Shown: in pieces, positions 8,964-16,397 of the stretch
How positions within the stretch are numbered: the first letter of the stretch is position 1
How the letters are laid out: every line of letters begins with the position of its first letter
DNA from: Pseudomonadota bacterium
GTDB taxonomy: Bacteria > Pseudomonadota > Alphaproteobacteria > Rhodobacterales > Rhodobacteraceae
NCBI GenBank assembly: GCA_021813365.1
Contig: JAKALB010000004.1
Coordinates: forward strand, 1 to 62,179
Direction of reading: 5' to 3'
Length of the DNA: 62,179 nucleotides
Notes under the pieces: model-generated
Seen by the model: only the letters and a program-made list of their open reading frames with translations
Database searches by the model: none
Told to the model about the DNA's origin: nothing
Translations under genes and position numbers: made by a program

Positions 8964-8991
8964 TCATCAGCCCTTAACCCGGGGGATTTTA
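8964..8991 (-). promoter_or_regulatory. Possible sigma-28 (FliA-type) promoter for the motB operon
   Basis: On the minus strand, TAAAATCC (8991-8984), a 12-nt spacer and GCTGATGA (8971-8964) resemble the flagellar sigma-28 pattern TAAA-N15-GCCGATAA. The TAAA core matches fully, the -10 matches 6 of 8, and the spacing is one longer than in E. coli. Transcription would start about 40 nt before the motB ATG. It lies between the demethylase stop (9006) and motB. Confidence 0.4.
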
Positions 8992-9005
8992 GCGGCTTTC
9001 CCGGT

Positions 9006-11033
9006 TCAGAGCGTCACGCCCAGTCGCAGCGCGTCATAGATCGCCGCATGGATGTTGCGCGCCTCGACCGCATCGCCGATGCGGAACAGCTGAAATCCCG
9101 CGCCGGCATCGGGCTGGGGCCGCACGGCGATCAGCGCATCGTAATCCACTGCGCCCTTGTTGGCGGATTGCGGTTTGAGATCGAAATACAGCTGGTCCAG
9201 CGGGATCGTGCCGTGGTTCACCACCACCTGATCGTAATGCGCGGTCTTGCCCAGCGTCATGTAATCGCTGTCGATCCGGGCTTTCAGCCGGTTGCCGTCG
9301 CGCTCGACGCCGGTCAGCCGATAGGTGACGGTGAAGGTCACGTCCTTGTCCTGCATCGCCCGCATGTAGGGCACCAGGTTCATGGCCATCACATCGGGCG
9401 CAAAGCTGCGGTCGGGGGTCATCACCTCGACCCTGGCGCCGGCTTCCGCCAGAAGCTGCGCGGCCTGCAGCGCGGTGTGGTCGCCCGCATCGTCAAACAG
9501 CAGCACATTCGTGCCGGGCTTCACATCGCCCGACAGGACATCCCAGGCCGAGACGGTCAGGTCATTGCCGAAGGACAGGATGTCCTTCTGCGGCAGACCA
9601 CCGGTGGCGATGATCACGACATCAGGCGCCTCGGCCAGCACATCCGCGGCATCGGCCCAGGTGTTGAAGCGGAAGTCGACATCGCGTGCCGCGCATTGCG
9701 CCAGACGCCAGTCGATGATGCCGATCATCTCGGAGCGGCGTTTCTGCCGGGCCAGCAGGCGCACCTGACCGCCGGCCTGAGGCGCGGCCTCGAACACCAC
9801 GACGCGGTGGCCGCGCTCTGCCGCGACTCGGGCGGCTTCCAGCCCGCCCGGGCCGGCGCCGACCACCACGACGGTCTTCCGGCGCGGTGCCGGCGGTATC
9901 ACATGCGGCATCTGTTCTTCCCGGCCCGTCGCCGGGTTGTGGATGCACAGTGCCATGCCGCCCTGATAGATCCGGTCCAGGCAATAGGTCGCGCCCACAC
10001 AGGGCCGGATGTCGGCTTCGCGGCCCTCCACGATCTTGCGCACGATATGCGGATCGGCCATGTGGGCGCGGGTCATGCCCACCATGTCCAGTTGCCCGGT
10101 GGCGACCGCATGTCGCGCCGTGGCCACGTCGGGAATCCGGCTGGCATGGAAGGTGGGCATGCCGACTTCGGCCTTCATCCGGCCCGCGAAATCCAGATGC
10201 GGGGCGCTGCGCATGCCGTGGATCGGGATCACGTCGGTCATTGCCGGATCGGTGTGGATGCGGCCGCGAATGATGTTCAGGAAATCCACCAGGCCTGAAT
10301 CGCGGAACATCCTGCCGATGGCGATGCCGTCTTCGACACTGATGCCGCCCTTTTCGACCTCATCCGCAGTATAGCGCATGCCCAAGAGGAACCTGTCCCC
10401 CACCCGGCTGCGGCAGGCTTTCAGCACCTCCATCGCGAAACGGGCGCGGTTTTCCAGCGACCCGCCCCAGGGCGCTGCAAGCTGGTTGGTGAAGGGCGAC
10501 ATGAACTGGTCCAGCAGATGGCCGTAGCATTCGAATTCGACGCCATCCAGACCCGCGTCCTTCATCCGCTCGCAGGCATCGGCAAAGTCCTGGATCACCC
10601 GTTCGATGTCCCAATCCTCGATCACCTTGGGAAAGGCGCGGTGGCTGGGTTCGCGCCCCGGTCCGGCCGCCAGCACGGGCAGCCAGTCGCCCTTGTCCCA
10701 GCGGGTGCGGCGGCCCAGATGGGTCAACTGGATCATCACCGCCGCTCCGGCCTCGTGGCAGTCGTCGGCGATGCGGCGCATCCAGGGCACAACCTCGTCC
10801 CGATAGGCCAGTATGTTGTTGAACACCGGCGGGCTGTCGCGGCTGACGGCCGCCGAACCGGCCGTCATGACCATGGCAACCCCGGCCCTGGCCCGCTCCA
10901 GATGGTAGAGCCGGTAGCGGTCCTTCGGCATGCCGTCCTCGGGATAGGCCGGTTCGTGACTGGTCGTCATGATCCGGTTGCGCAATGTCAGATGTTTCAA
11001 CTGATAGGGTTGCAGCAGCGGGTCGTTCGACAT
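9006..11033 (-). CDS. TMADH-like iron-sulfur flavoenzyme, probable N-methyl-amine/N-methylproline demethylase
   Basis: A 675-residue enzyme of the old-yellow-enzyme/trimethylamine dehydrogenase class, close in style to DgcA/StcD-type demethylases that oxidise N-methyl groups of dimethylglycine or N-methylproline. Residues 1-340 form the FMN-binding TIM barrel (LRNRIMTTSHEPAY, AAVMIQLTHLGRRT, GVEFECYGHLLDQF). An iron-sulfur segment follows at 343-370 (RPCVGATYC and LCIHNPATGRE), then an FAD/NAD-type fold from 385 (VVVVGAGPGGLEAARVAAE). Cys345, Cys351 and Cys363 are present, but Ala348 replaces one of the four TMADH cluster cysteines. I chose ATG 11033, preceded by GGAGG, over an upstream extension from 11291 that would run through the TetR promoter. 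The exact substrate is not visible. Confidence 0.8.
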   Translation of the reverse strand: MSNDPLLQPYQLKHLTLRNRIMTTSHEPAYPEDGMPKDRYRLYHLERARAGVAMVMTAGSAAVSRDSPPVFNNILAYRDEVVPWMRRIADDCHEAGAAVMIQLTHLGRRTRWDKGDWLPVLAAGPGREPSHRAFPKVIEDWDIERVIQDFADACERMKDAGLDGVEFECYGHLLDQFMSPFTNQLAAPWGGSLENRARFAMEVLKACRSRVGDRFLLGMRYTADEVEKGGISVEDGIAIGRMFRDSGLVDFLNIIRGRIHTDPAMTDVIPIHGMRSAPHLDFAGRMKAEVGMPTFHASRIPDVATARHAVATGQLDMVGMTRAHMADPHIVRKIVEGREADIRPCVGATYCLDRIYQGGMALCIHNPATGREEQMPHVIPPAPRRKTVVVVGAGPGGLEAARVAAERGHRVVVFEAAPQAGGQVRLLARQKRRSEMIGIIDWRLAQCAARDVDFRFNTWADAADVLAEAPDVVIIATGGLPQKDILSFGNDLTVSAWDVLSGDVKPGTNVLLFDDAGDHTALQAAQLLAEAGARVEVMTPDRSFAPDVMAMNLVPYMRAMQDKDVTFTVTYRLTGVERDGNRLKARIDSDYMTLGKTAHYDQVVVNHGTIPLDQLYFDLKPQSANKGAVDYDALIAVRPQPDAGAGFQLFRIGDAVEARNIHAAIYDALRLGVTL

Positions 11034-11070
11034 GATGGGCCTCCGGCGATAGCCCATCCAAACCAGAATC

Positions 11071-11091
11071 GACACAGGTGTCAAGTTTGAC
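11071..11091. promoter_or_regulatory. Overlapping palindromes in the demethylase-TetR divergent promoter
   Basis: GACAC-AG-GTGTC (11071-11082) and GTCAA-GT-TTGAC (11080-11091) overlap by 3 bp in the 102-bp gap between the divergent genes. The minus-strand TTGACA (11084-11079) is a perfect -35 box for the demethylase, though the matching -10 (TTGGAT) is weak. A TetR-type repressor bound here would cover that -35. This is the best operator candidate for the adjacent regulator. Confidence 0.45.
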
Positions 11092-11135
11092 TCTGCGGGT
11101 GGACAGGCGCCGGAGGCGCCCCTAGGCTCTGGCCC

Positions 11136-11762
11136 ATGGAACCAGACAAGCAAGACCGTGGCTGGCGCGGATCGGCCGACCTGTGGCTGGATGCGGCCTA
11201 TGAGTTGCTGGTCGAAGGCGGAGTCGAGGCGGTGAAGGTCATGCCGCTGGCCGCCAGGCTGGGCCTTTCGCGAACCTCCTTCTACTGGCACTTCCCGGAT
11301 CGCGAGGCGCTGCTGGCCGGCCTGATTGCGCGGTGGCAGGGTCGAAACACCGGCGTTCTGATCGCTCAGGCCGAGGCGCCCGCTGCCACGATCGCCGAGG
11401 CGATGCTGAACATCATCGACTGCTGGATCACGCCGGAAATGTTCGATTCACGACTGGAATTCGCGATCCGCACCTGGGCGCAGACCGATCCCGCCGTGGC
11501 CCGCGAACAGGCGCAGGCCGACGAGGCACGCATCACCGCCCTGACTGCGCTGTTCCTGCGGTTCCGGTTCGATCCGCGCGAGGCGGAAACCCGGGCGCGG
11601 GCAATCTATCTGACACAGATCGGCTATATCTCGATGCGCACCGAGGAAACGCTGGCACAGCGGCTGCAACGCATTCCGCTCTATGTGAAGGTCTTTGGCG
11701 GCACGGCACCGACCGAGGCCGAGTTGCAGGCCTTTCGCGCCCGCCACGCCGACCGGCTCTAG
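11136..11762 (+). CDS. TetR-family transcriptional regulator
   Basis: A 208-residue one-component regulator. Residues 13-60 form the TetR helix-turn-helix (LWLDAAYELLVEGGVEAVKV, then LAARLGLSRTSFYWHFPDRE). The remaining residues form an all-helical ligand domain without recognisable specificity. It is transcribed away from the demethylase gene across a 102-bp gap containing overlapping palindromes, so it probably controls that gene and itself, with an N-methylated amine or a breakdown product as a plausible inducer. Its stop lies 3 bp from the converging GH20 stop. Confidence 0.88.
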   Translation: MEPDKQDRGWRGSADLWLDAAYELLVEGGVEAVKVMPLAARLGLSRTSFYWHFPDREALLAGLIARWQGRNTGVLIAQAEAPAATIAEAMLNIIDCWITPEMFDSRLEFAIRTWAQTDPAVAREQAQADEARITALTALFLRFRFDPREAETRARAIYLTQIGYISMRTEETLAQRLQRIPLYVKVFGGTAPTEAELQAFRARHADRL

Positions 11763-11765
11763 CGA

Positions 11766-13598
11766 TCACGCACCGGGGTGGTGGCGCCAGCCCATCCGGT
11801 CAAACAGAGGTGCGTAGCGCGCCGAGAGCGCACGGAGAGCGGGGCCATCCAGGCTGTCGTGACAATCCCAGGCCTTGTTGGCCAGACCCAGGATCCGGGG
11901 GGCCAGCATGGGCTCGATCTGCTTGTCCCGGGTGGTGAACTCGGCCCAGAAGCAGCCCTGGACGCCCACGATCCGGTGCGCCACATCCTCGGCGCCTTCG
12001 GGCACTGGCTTCCAGGCCACAACCGCGTCCAGATCGACAAAGGCAGCCCAGGCGGCACCCCAATCCTCGGGCTCGCCGGTGTGGGCCATGTCGAAATACA
12101 CATGCTGGGCCGGGCACATGACAACATCATGCCCGGCCCGCGCCGCCGCCAGGCCCGGGCCCTGCCCCGACCAGGAAAAGATCAGCGCGTTGTTTCCGAT
12201 GCCGCCCTGGCAGCCGCGCGATGCCTCCTCCCAGGCCGCGGTGCGGATACCGTGCCGGCCGACAAACCGCGCCAGGCGCTCCATCGCATAGCCCTGCACG
12301 TCCTCCTGACTGACCAGCCCCATCTGCCGTTTCAGCGTCGCGACCGCCGGGCTCTGCGCCCAGGCACGGGGCGGCAGCTCATCGCCGCCCAGATGCAGCA
12401 TGCCCATCGGGAACAGCCTGCCAATTTCCAGCGAAAGCGGCTCTAACAAGGCCCAGGTCGCTTGCATGGCCGGATTGACGATGTTTCTGGGATAACCCTG
12501 GATCGAGATTTCCTCACGCGGGTCTTCGGCATCGACCAGGCCTTGCACCACGGCATTCAGTCCAAAGCTGTGGGCGGGCACTTCGATTTCGGGCAGAACT
12601 TCGATGTGCAGCTCGCGCGCCCGGCCCAGCACCGCCTGGACATCGGCGCGGCTGTAGCTGCCGCCCGACCGGATGCCGCCACCGAACACGCCCGGAACCG
12701 CACAGCCTTCGCCGCGGAACTCGGTGCCTTGCCACAAGTCCGGACTGGTAACGACCTGCAGGCGGAACGCCTCGTCATCGGCGAAATGCCAATGGAACCG
12801 GTTGAGTTTCACCAGGGCCATCAGATCCAGAAGCCGCAGGATCGTATCGACCTGAAAGTAATGCCGCGCGCAATCCAGATGCTGGCCGCGCCAGGCAAAC
12901 CGCGGCGCGTCGGTGATGCGGCCCAGGGGCAGACGCCCCCCCATCGTCTGCAACAGGGTCATCAGCGTGATCCCGGCGGCGAACCGGCCGCTTGCCGAGC
13001 CGGTTTCCAGCGTGACCCCGGAGTCCGCGATCTGAAGCACATAGGCGCCATCCGAAAGGCCCGGAACGGATCTTTCCCGCAGTGGAAGGCCGGAATCGTC
13101 TCTGAACCGGCCAAAACCCAGCCGTTGCGACAGGCTCTCGATCGCGGCGAAGGCTGCCGGATCACAGGCCAGGCCCGACACTTCGACCGCACCCTCACCC
13201 GGCGCCCAGGCCGAGGGCTGCGGGATCAGCGGCAGACCTTCGAAGGCTGCGACCTCACGGGGCGGAACGTCGGTGAACACGCCTTCGCGCAGGTCCGGCA
13301 GCGCCAGGCATTCCCGGCCGACCCGCAGATAGGCGCCCAGCGGCAGCCAGGCGCGGTTGACCGGGCGATGGCCTTCGGCCTGATATGCCAGAACCAGGTG
13401 ATGCGGCACGCCGGCGGTCAGGTCGGGCAGTTGCACCTCGCCATAACCGGCGAGCTGCCGGATCAGCCTGCCGCCCGACACGACACGCGGCGCCGCCATC
13501 AGCGAAAAGCAGAAGATCGGGGCCGAAAGCGCCGTATCCGATCCGATCTCGCAGTGAATCTCCTCACCTTCGATCCGGGCCTGGAATGTCAGCGTCAT
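11766..13598 (-). CDS. GH20 beta-N-acetylhexosaminidase
   Basis: A 610-residue glycoside hydrolase that removes terminal beta-linked GlcNAc or GalNAc. The N-terminal 120 residues are a beta-rich domain, followed by a GH20b-like region and the catalytic barrel from about residue 235 (FAWRGQHLDCARHYF, LNRFHWHFADDEAF). The catalytic pair is Asp406-Glu407 in MLHLGGDELPP. Further sugar-binding aromatics appear in IFSWSGQG and GVQGCFWAEFT. No signal peptide is visible, so it probably acts in the cytoplasm on imported di- or oligosaccharides. It starts 4 bp inside the 3' end of the GntR gene (the ATG at 13598 overlaps that stop), so the two are one transcript. Confidence 0.9.
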   Translation of the reverse strand: MTLTFQARIEGEEIHCEIGSDTALSAPIFCFSLMAAPRVVSGGRLIRQLAGYGEVQLPDLTAGVPHHLVLAYQAEGHRPVNRAWLPLGAYLRVGRECLALPDLREGVFTDVPPREVAAFEGLPLIPQPSAWAPGEGAVEVSGLACDPAAFAAIESLSQRLGFGRFRDDSGLPLRERSVPGLSDGAYVLQIADSGVTLETGSASGRFAAGITLMTLLQTMGGRLPLGRITDAPRFAWRGQHLDCARHYFQVDTILRLLDLMALVKLNRFHWHFADDEAFRLQVVTSPDLWQGTEFRGEGCAVPGVFGGGIRSGGSYSRADVQAVLGRARELHIEVLPEIEVPAHSFGLNAVVQGLVDAEDPREEISIQGYPRNIVNPAMQATWALLEPLSLEIGRLFPMGMLHLGGDELPPRAWAQSPAVATLKRQMGLVSQEDVQGYAMERLARFVGRHGIRTAAWEEASRGCQGGIGNNALIFSWSGQGPGLAAARAGHDVVMCPAQHVYFDMAHTGEPEDWGAAWAAFVDLDAVVAWKPVPEGAEDVAHRIVGVQGCFWAEFTTRDKQIEPMLAPRILGLANKAWDCHDSLDGPALRALSARYAPLFDRMGWRHHPGA

Positions 13599-14356
13599 GG
13601 GGCAGCCTCCTGGCGCAGCTCGGCGACGAAATCGTAGATGTCGGATCGGTAGAGCCCGCGGGTGAACTCGATCGGGCGGCCGGATGGCAGATAGGCGGTC
13701 CGGTCCACGCGCAGGACGGCAGTCCCCTCGCCCAGGTTCAGCAACCGGGCCTCATCACGCCCGATGTTCACCGCATTGATCCGCTGCACGGCGCGGGTCG
13801 GCGCACATCCCGTGGCGCGGAGGATGTCATAGAGCGAGGTCTGCACGGCGTCCGGGTCGGGCAGAATATCCTGGGGCAGTGACGAATATTCCACCGCGAT
13901 CGCCACTCCGTCGGCCGAACGGATCCGGTCCACCCGCGCCACCCGCGCCGCATTGGCCAGGCCCAGCGCCATCTGCTCGTCGGGCGTCGGCAGGAACAGG
14001 CCGCGCCGGATGATCCGGCTGGTCGAGGTCTTGCCGCGGGCGCGCATGTATTCGGTGAAGCTGAGAAGCGCCGACAGCGACTGTTCCATCTTGGCGGGCC
14101 GCGGTTGCACGAAGGTGCCCGCGCCGCGCCGCTGTTCCAGCAACCCCGCCGTCACCAGCTGGGCCACCGCCTGGCGCACCGTCACCCGGCTGACCTGCGC
14201 CAGTTCGGCCAGGTCGCGTTCGGGCGGCAGTTGCGAATCGGCCTCCAGCACCCCCGAGCCGATGGCCGAGGCGATGTGCCGATAAAGCTGGACATAGCGC
14301 GGACCGCGGTTCGGGCGATACCAGCGGTCAGGATGGAACAGGTCGGCGTCGGCCAT
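13595..14356 (-). CDS. GntR-family (HutC/NagR-type) regulator of the amino-sugar locus
   Basis: A 253-residue regulator: winged helix at residues 14-75 (RYVQLYRHIASAIGSG, LPPERDLAELAQVSRVTVRQ, LEQRRGAGTFV) followed by a UTRA/chorismate-lyase-like ligand domain (ARVDRIRSADGVAIAVEYSS, AVLRVDRTAYLPSGRPIEF). HutC-subfamily members of this type sense glucosamine-6-phosphate or related phosphosugars. ATG 14356 was chosen because the longer frame to 14617 would run through the promoter region. It faces the ABC importer operon, and the shared 225-bp gap holds three TTGGTAT sites, one inside its own promoter, which suggests autoregulation. Confidence 0.85.
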   Translation of the reverse strand: MADADLFHPDRWYRPNRGPRYVQLYRHIASAIGSGVLEADSQLPPERDLAELAQVSRVTVRQAVAQLVTAGLLEQRRGAGTFVQPRPAKMEQSLSALLSFTEYMRARGKTSTSRIIRRGLFLPTPDEQMALGLANAARVARVDRIRSADGVAIAVEYSSLPQDILPDPDAVQTSLYDILRATGCAPTRAVQRINAVNIGRDEARLLNLGEGTAVLRVDRTAYLPSGRPIEFTRGLYRSDIYDFVAELRQEAAP

Positions 14357-14366
14357 GTGGACCCTT

Positions 14367-14520
14367 TGAATTGGTATTATTTCTGGGGTCAGGATAGGAC
14401 CACGACAGCGATCAAACCGCTCTTTTCCGACGAAAAGCAAGGGAAAAATGCGGGTTTGCGCGGAATCCACATGAATTGGTATTATATAGGTAGCAAACCA
14501 GAAAAAACTTGGTATGGTAT
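14367..14520. promoter_or_regulatory. TTGGTAT operator sites in the GntR/ABC-importer divergent promoter
   Basis: A 14-bp sequence, TGAATTGGTATTAT, occurs identically at 14367-14380 and 14472-14485, exactly 105 bp apart (ten turns of DNA). A related TTGGTATGGTAT lies at 14509-14520. TTGGTAT is also the half-site of operators bound by NagR-type GntR regulators. The rightmost perfect copy overlaps a likely -10 (TATTAT, 14480-14485) for the importer, with TTGCGC at 14456-14461 as the possible -35. The left copy overlaps the regulator's own start region. The gap is clearly AT-richer than its surroundings. Confidence 0.6.
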
Positions 14521-14580
14521 CGGCAAGAACAGATTCGGCCGCATCGCAGGCCGACGCCAAAGACGACCCAGGGAGAGACC

Positions 14581-15516
14581 ATGTCCGACCAGATGGTGTC
14601 AGACACCGCATCGGCACCGGCCGTCGCGCGCCGGCGCGGGTTGAGCGAGACCTGGTTCGCCTGGCTGCTGATCGCGCCCGCCGTTCTGTTTACCGCCGTG
14701 ATCGTGGCCTGGCCGCTTCTGGAAACCGTCCGGCTGTCCTTCACCGACGCGACGATCAACAGCGAGAGCTGGGTCGGCCTGGCCAATTACCACGAATTGC
14801 TCGGCTCGGCGAAATTCTACGTCGTCGTCGGCCGCACCTTCTTCTGGATGGCGCTTTCGGTGTCGCTGAAGCTGGTGGTCGGGCTGATCGGGGCAAGCCT
14901 TCTGGCCGCCGCCGTCCCCGGCCGCGCGCTGTTCCGGGCGCTGATCATGCCGCCATGGGTGATCCCGATCGCCATCGGCTGCATCGGCTGGCTGTGGCTC
15001 TACAATGGCCAGTTCGGCTTCATCTCGGGCATGGGCCAGCGCCTGGGCCTGCTGGACGGCCCGTTCGAGTTCCTGGCCTACAAGAGATCGGCCTTCTATT
15101 CCGCGATCGTCACCGATGTCTGGGTCGGCACGCCCATGGTGTCGCTGTTCTTCCTTGCTGCCATGCAAGGGGTGAACAGGGATCTTTACGAGGCCGCCTG
15201 GGTCGATGGCGCCGGGCGCTGGTACCGGTTCCGGCGGATCACCATTCCCCAGATCATGCCGACGATCATCTCGATGGCGCTTCTGTCGGCGATCTGGACG
15301 TTCAACAGCTTTGACATCATCTACATCCTGACCCAGGGCGGGCCGCGCGGCGGCACGACGACGATGATCATCGACGCCTACAAGACCGCCTTCGGCAACT
15401 ACAACCTTGGCGAGGGCGCCACGCGTGCCGTGGCCATCGTGGTGCTGCTGGGCCTGTTTTCGCTGGCCTACCTCAACATCCTGAACCGCGTGAACCGGCA
15501 TTACGGGGTGAAATAG
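14581..15516 (+). CDS. Sugar ABC transporter permease (MalF/UgpA type)
   Basis: First membrane subunit of a CUT1-family carbohydrate importer, 311 residues with six predicted helices. The first is at residues 26-48 (FAWLLIAPAVLFTAVIVAW). The ATPase-docking EAA loop is at 203-224 (YEAAWVDGAGRWYRFRRITI). I use ATG 14581, which has AGGGAGA immediately upstream; the longer frame to 14509 would start inside the promoter. The next permease begins after a 1-bp gap. Its place after the GntR regulator and before NagA and isomerase genes suggests N-acetylhexosamine or a short oligosaccharide as cargo. Confidence 0.9.
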   Translation: MSDQMVSDTASAPAVARRRGLSETWFAWLLIAPAVLFTAVIVAWPLLETVRLSFTDATINSESWVGLANYHELLGSAKFYVVVGRTFFWMALSVSLKLVVGLIGASLLAAAVPGRALFRALIMPPWVIPIAIGCIGWLWLYNGQFGFISGMGQRLGLLDGPFEFLAYKRSAFYSAIVTDVWVGTPMVSLFFLAAMQGVNRDLYEAAWVDGAGRWYRFRRITIPQIMPTIISMALLSAIWTFNSFDIIYILTQGGPRGGTTTMIIDAYKTAFGNYNLGEGATRAVAIVVLLGLFSLAYLNILNRVNRHYGVK

Positions 15517-15517
15517 C

Positions 15518-16363
15518 ATGCGGATGGATCACTATACCCTGCTGCAGAAGATCGGCATCTACCTCGGCATCGGTCTGTTCCTGATGTTCGTGCTGCTGCC
15601 CTTCCTGGAGATGTTCCGCACCAGCCTGTCGCCGATGAGCCACCTGTTCCATGCGCCCTACGAGATCTGGAACAGCGAGATGAGCTTTCAGGCCTACCGC
15701 GACATGTGGGACAAGGTGCCGCTGCTTGGCCGCTACATCTGGAACTCGATCTACATCGCCTCGATGGTGACGGCGCTGTCGATGATCATCATCACCCCGG
15801 CCGCCTATGCCTATGCAAGGCTGGAATTCCCGCTGAAGGCGCTGTCGCTGGGGGCGTTCCTGTCGATCAACATGTTCGCCGGCGCGGTCCTGCTGATCCC
15901 GCTGTACCGGCTGCTGAACAGCCTGCATCTGCTGAACACCTACTGGGCGATGATCATCCCGGGCATCGCCTTCCTGATCCCGACCGGCATCTGGCTGCTG
16001 AAGGGATATCTCGAGAAGATCCCGCGCGAGCTGGAGGAAGCGGCCTATATCGACGGCGCTTCGCGGGTCTACACGCTGCGCCGGGTGGTTCTGCCACTGG
16101 CCGTGCCGGGGCTGATCGTGGTCGGAACCTCGGTCTTCATCGGCGCTTATGCCCAGCAATACCTGTTCGCCATCACCTTCAACCAGGTGAAGGAACTGCA
16201 ACCGCTGCCCGCGGGTCTGAACCAGTTCATCGGCTATCAGTCGGTGGAATGGAACCAGATGATGGCCGCGGCCCTGACCGGGGTTCTGCCGGTCATGGCC
16301 GTGTTCTTCTTCCTGCAGAAATACCTCGTCGCCGGCCTGACCGCCGGGGCGGTGAAAGAGTGA
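15518..16363 (+). CDS. Sugar ABC transporter permease (MalG/UgpE type)
   Basis: Second membrane subunit of the same importer, 281 residues. It has a first helix at 13-33 (GIYLGIGLFLMFVLLPFL), the conserved WNSIYIASMVTALSM region and the EAA loop at 172-190 (LEEAAYIDGASRVYTLRRV). The C-terminal part (TFNQVKELQPLPAGLNQF) is typical of the MalG branch, where it follows the substrate path. Start ATG 15518 lies 1 bp after the previous stop; a second ATG two codons later is possible. Confidence 0.9.
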   Translation: MRMDHYTLLQKIGIYLGIGLFLMFVLLPFLEMFRTSLSPMSHLFHAPYEIWNSEMSFQAYRDMWDKVPLLGRYIWNSIYIASMVTALSMIIITPAAYAYARLEFPLKALSLGAFLSINMFAGAVLLIPLYRLLNSLHLLNTYWAMIIPGIAFLIPTGIWLLKGYLEKIPRELEEAAYIDGASRVYTLRRVVLPLAVPGLIVVGTSVFIGAYAQQYLFAITFNQVKELQPLPAGLNQFIGYQSVEWNQMMAAALTGVLPVMAVFFFLQKYLVAGLTAGAVKE

Positions 16364-16380
16364 CCAATAACATGTACCAA
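16363..16380. promoter_or_regulatory. Possible additional regulator site before the binding-protein gene
   Basis: ACCAATAACATGTACCAA lies between the second permease and the binding-protein gene. Its complement contains TTGGTA and ATTGGT, the same core as the upstream operator sites. It could control extra transcription of the binding protein, which importers usually need in excess. This rests on short similarity only. Confidence 0.3.
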
Positions 16381-16397
16381 CCAAGGGAGACTATGGA

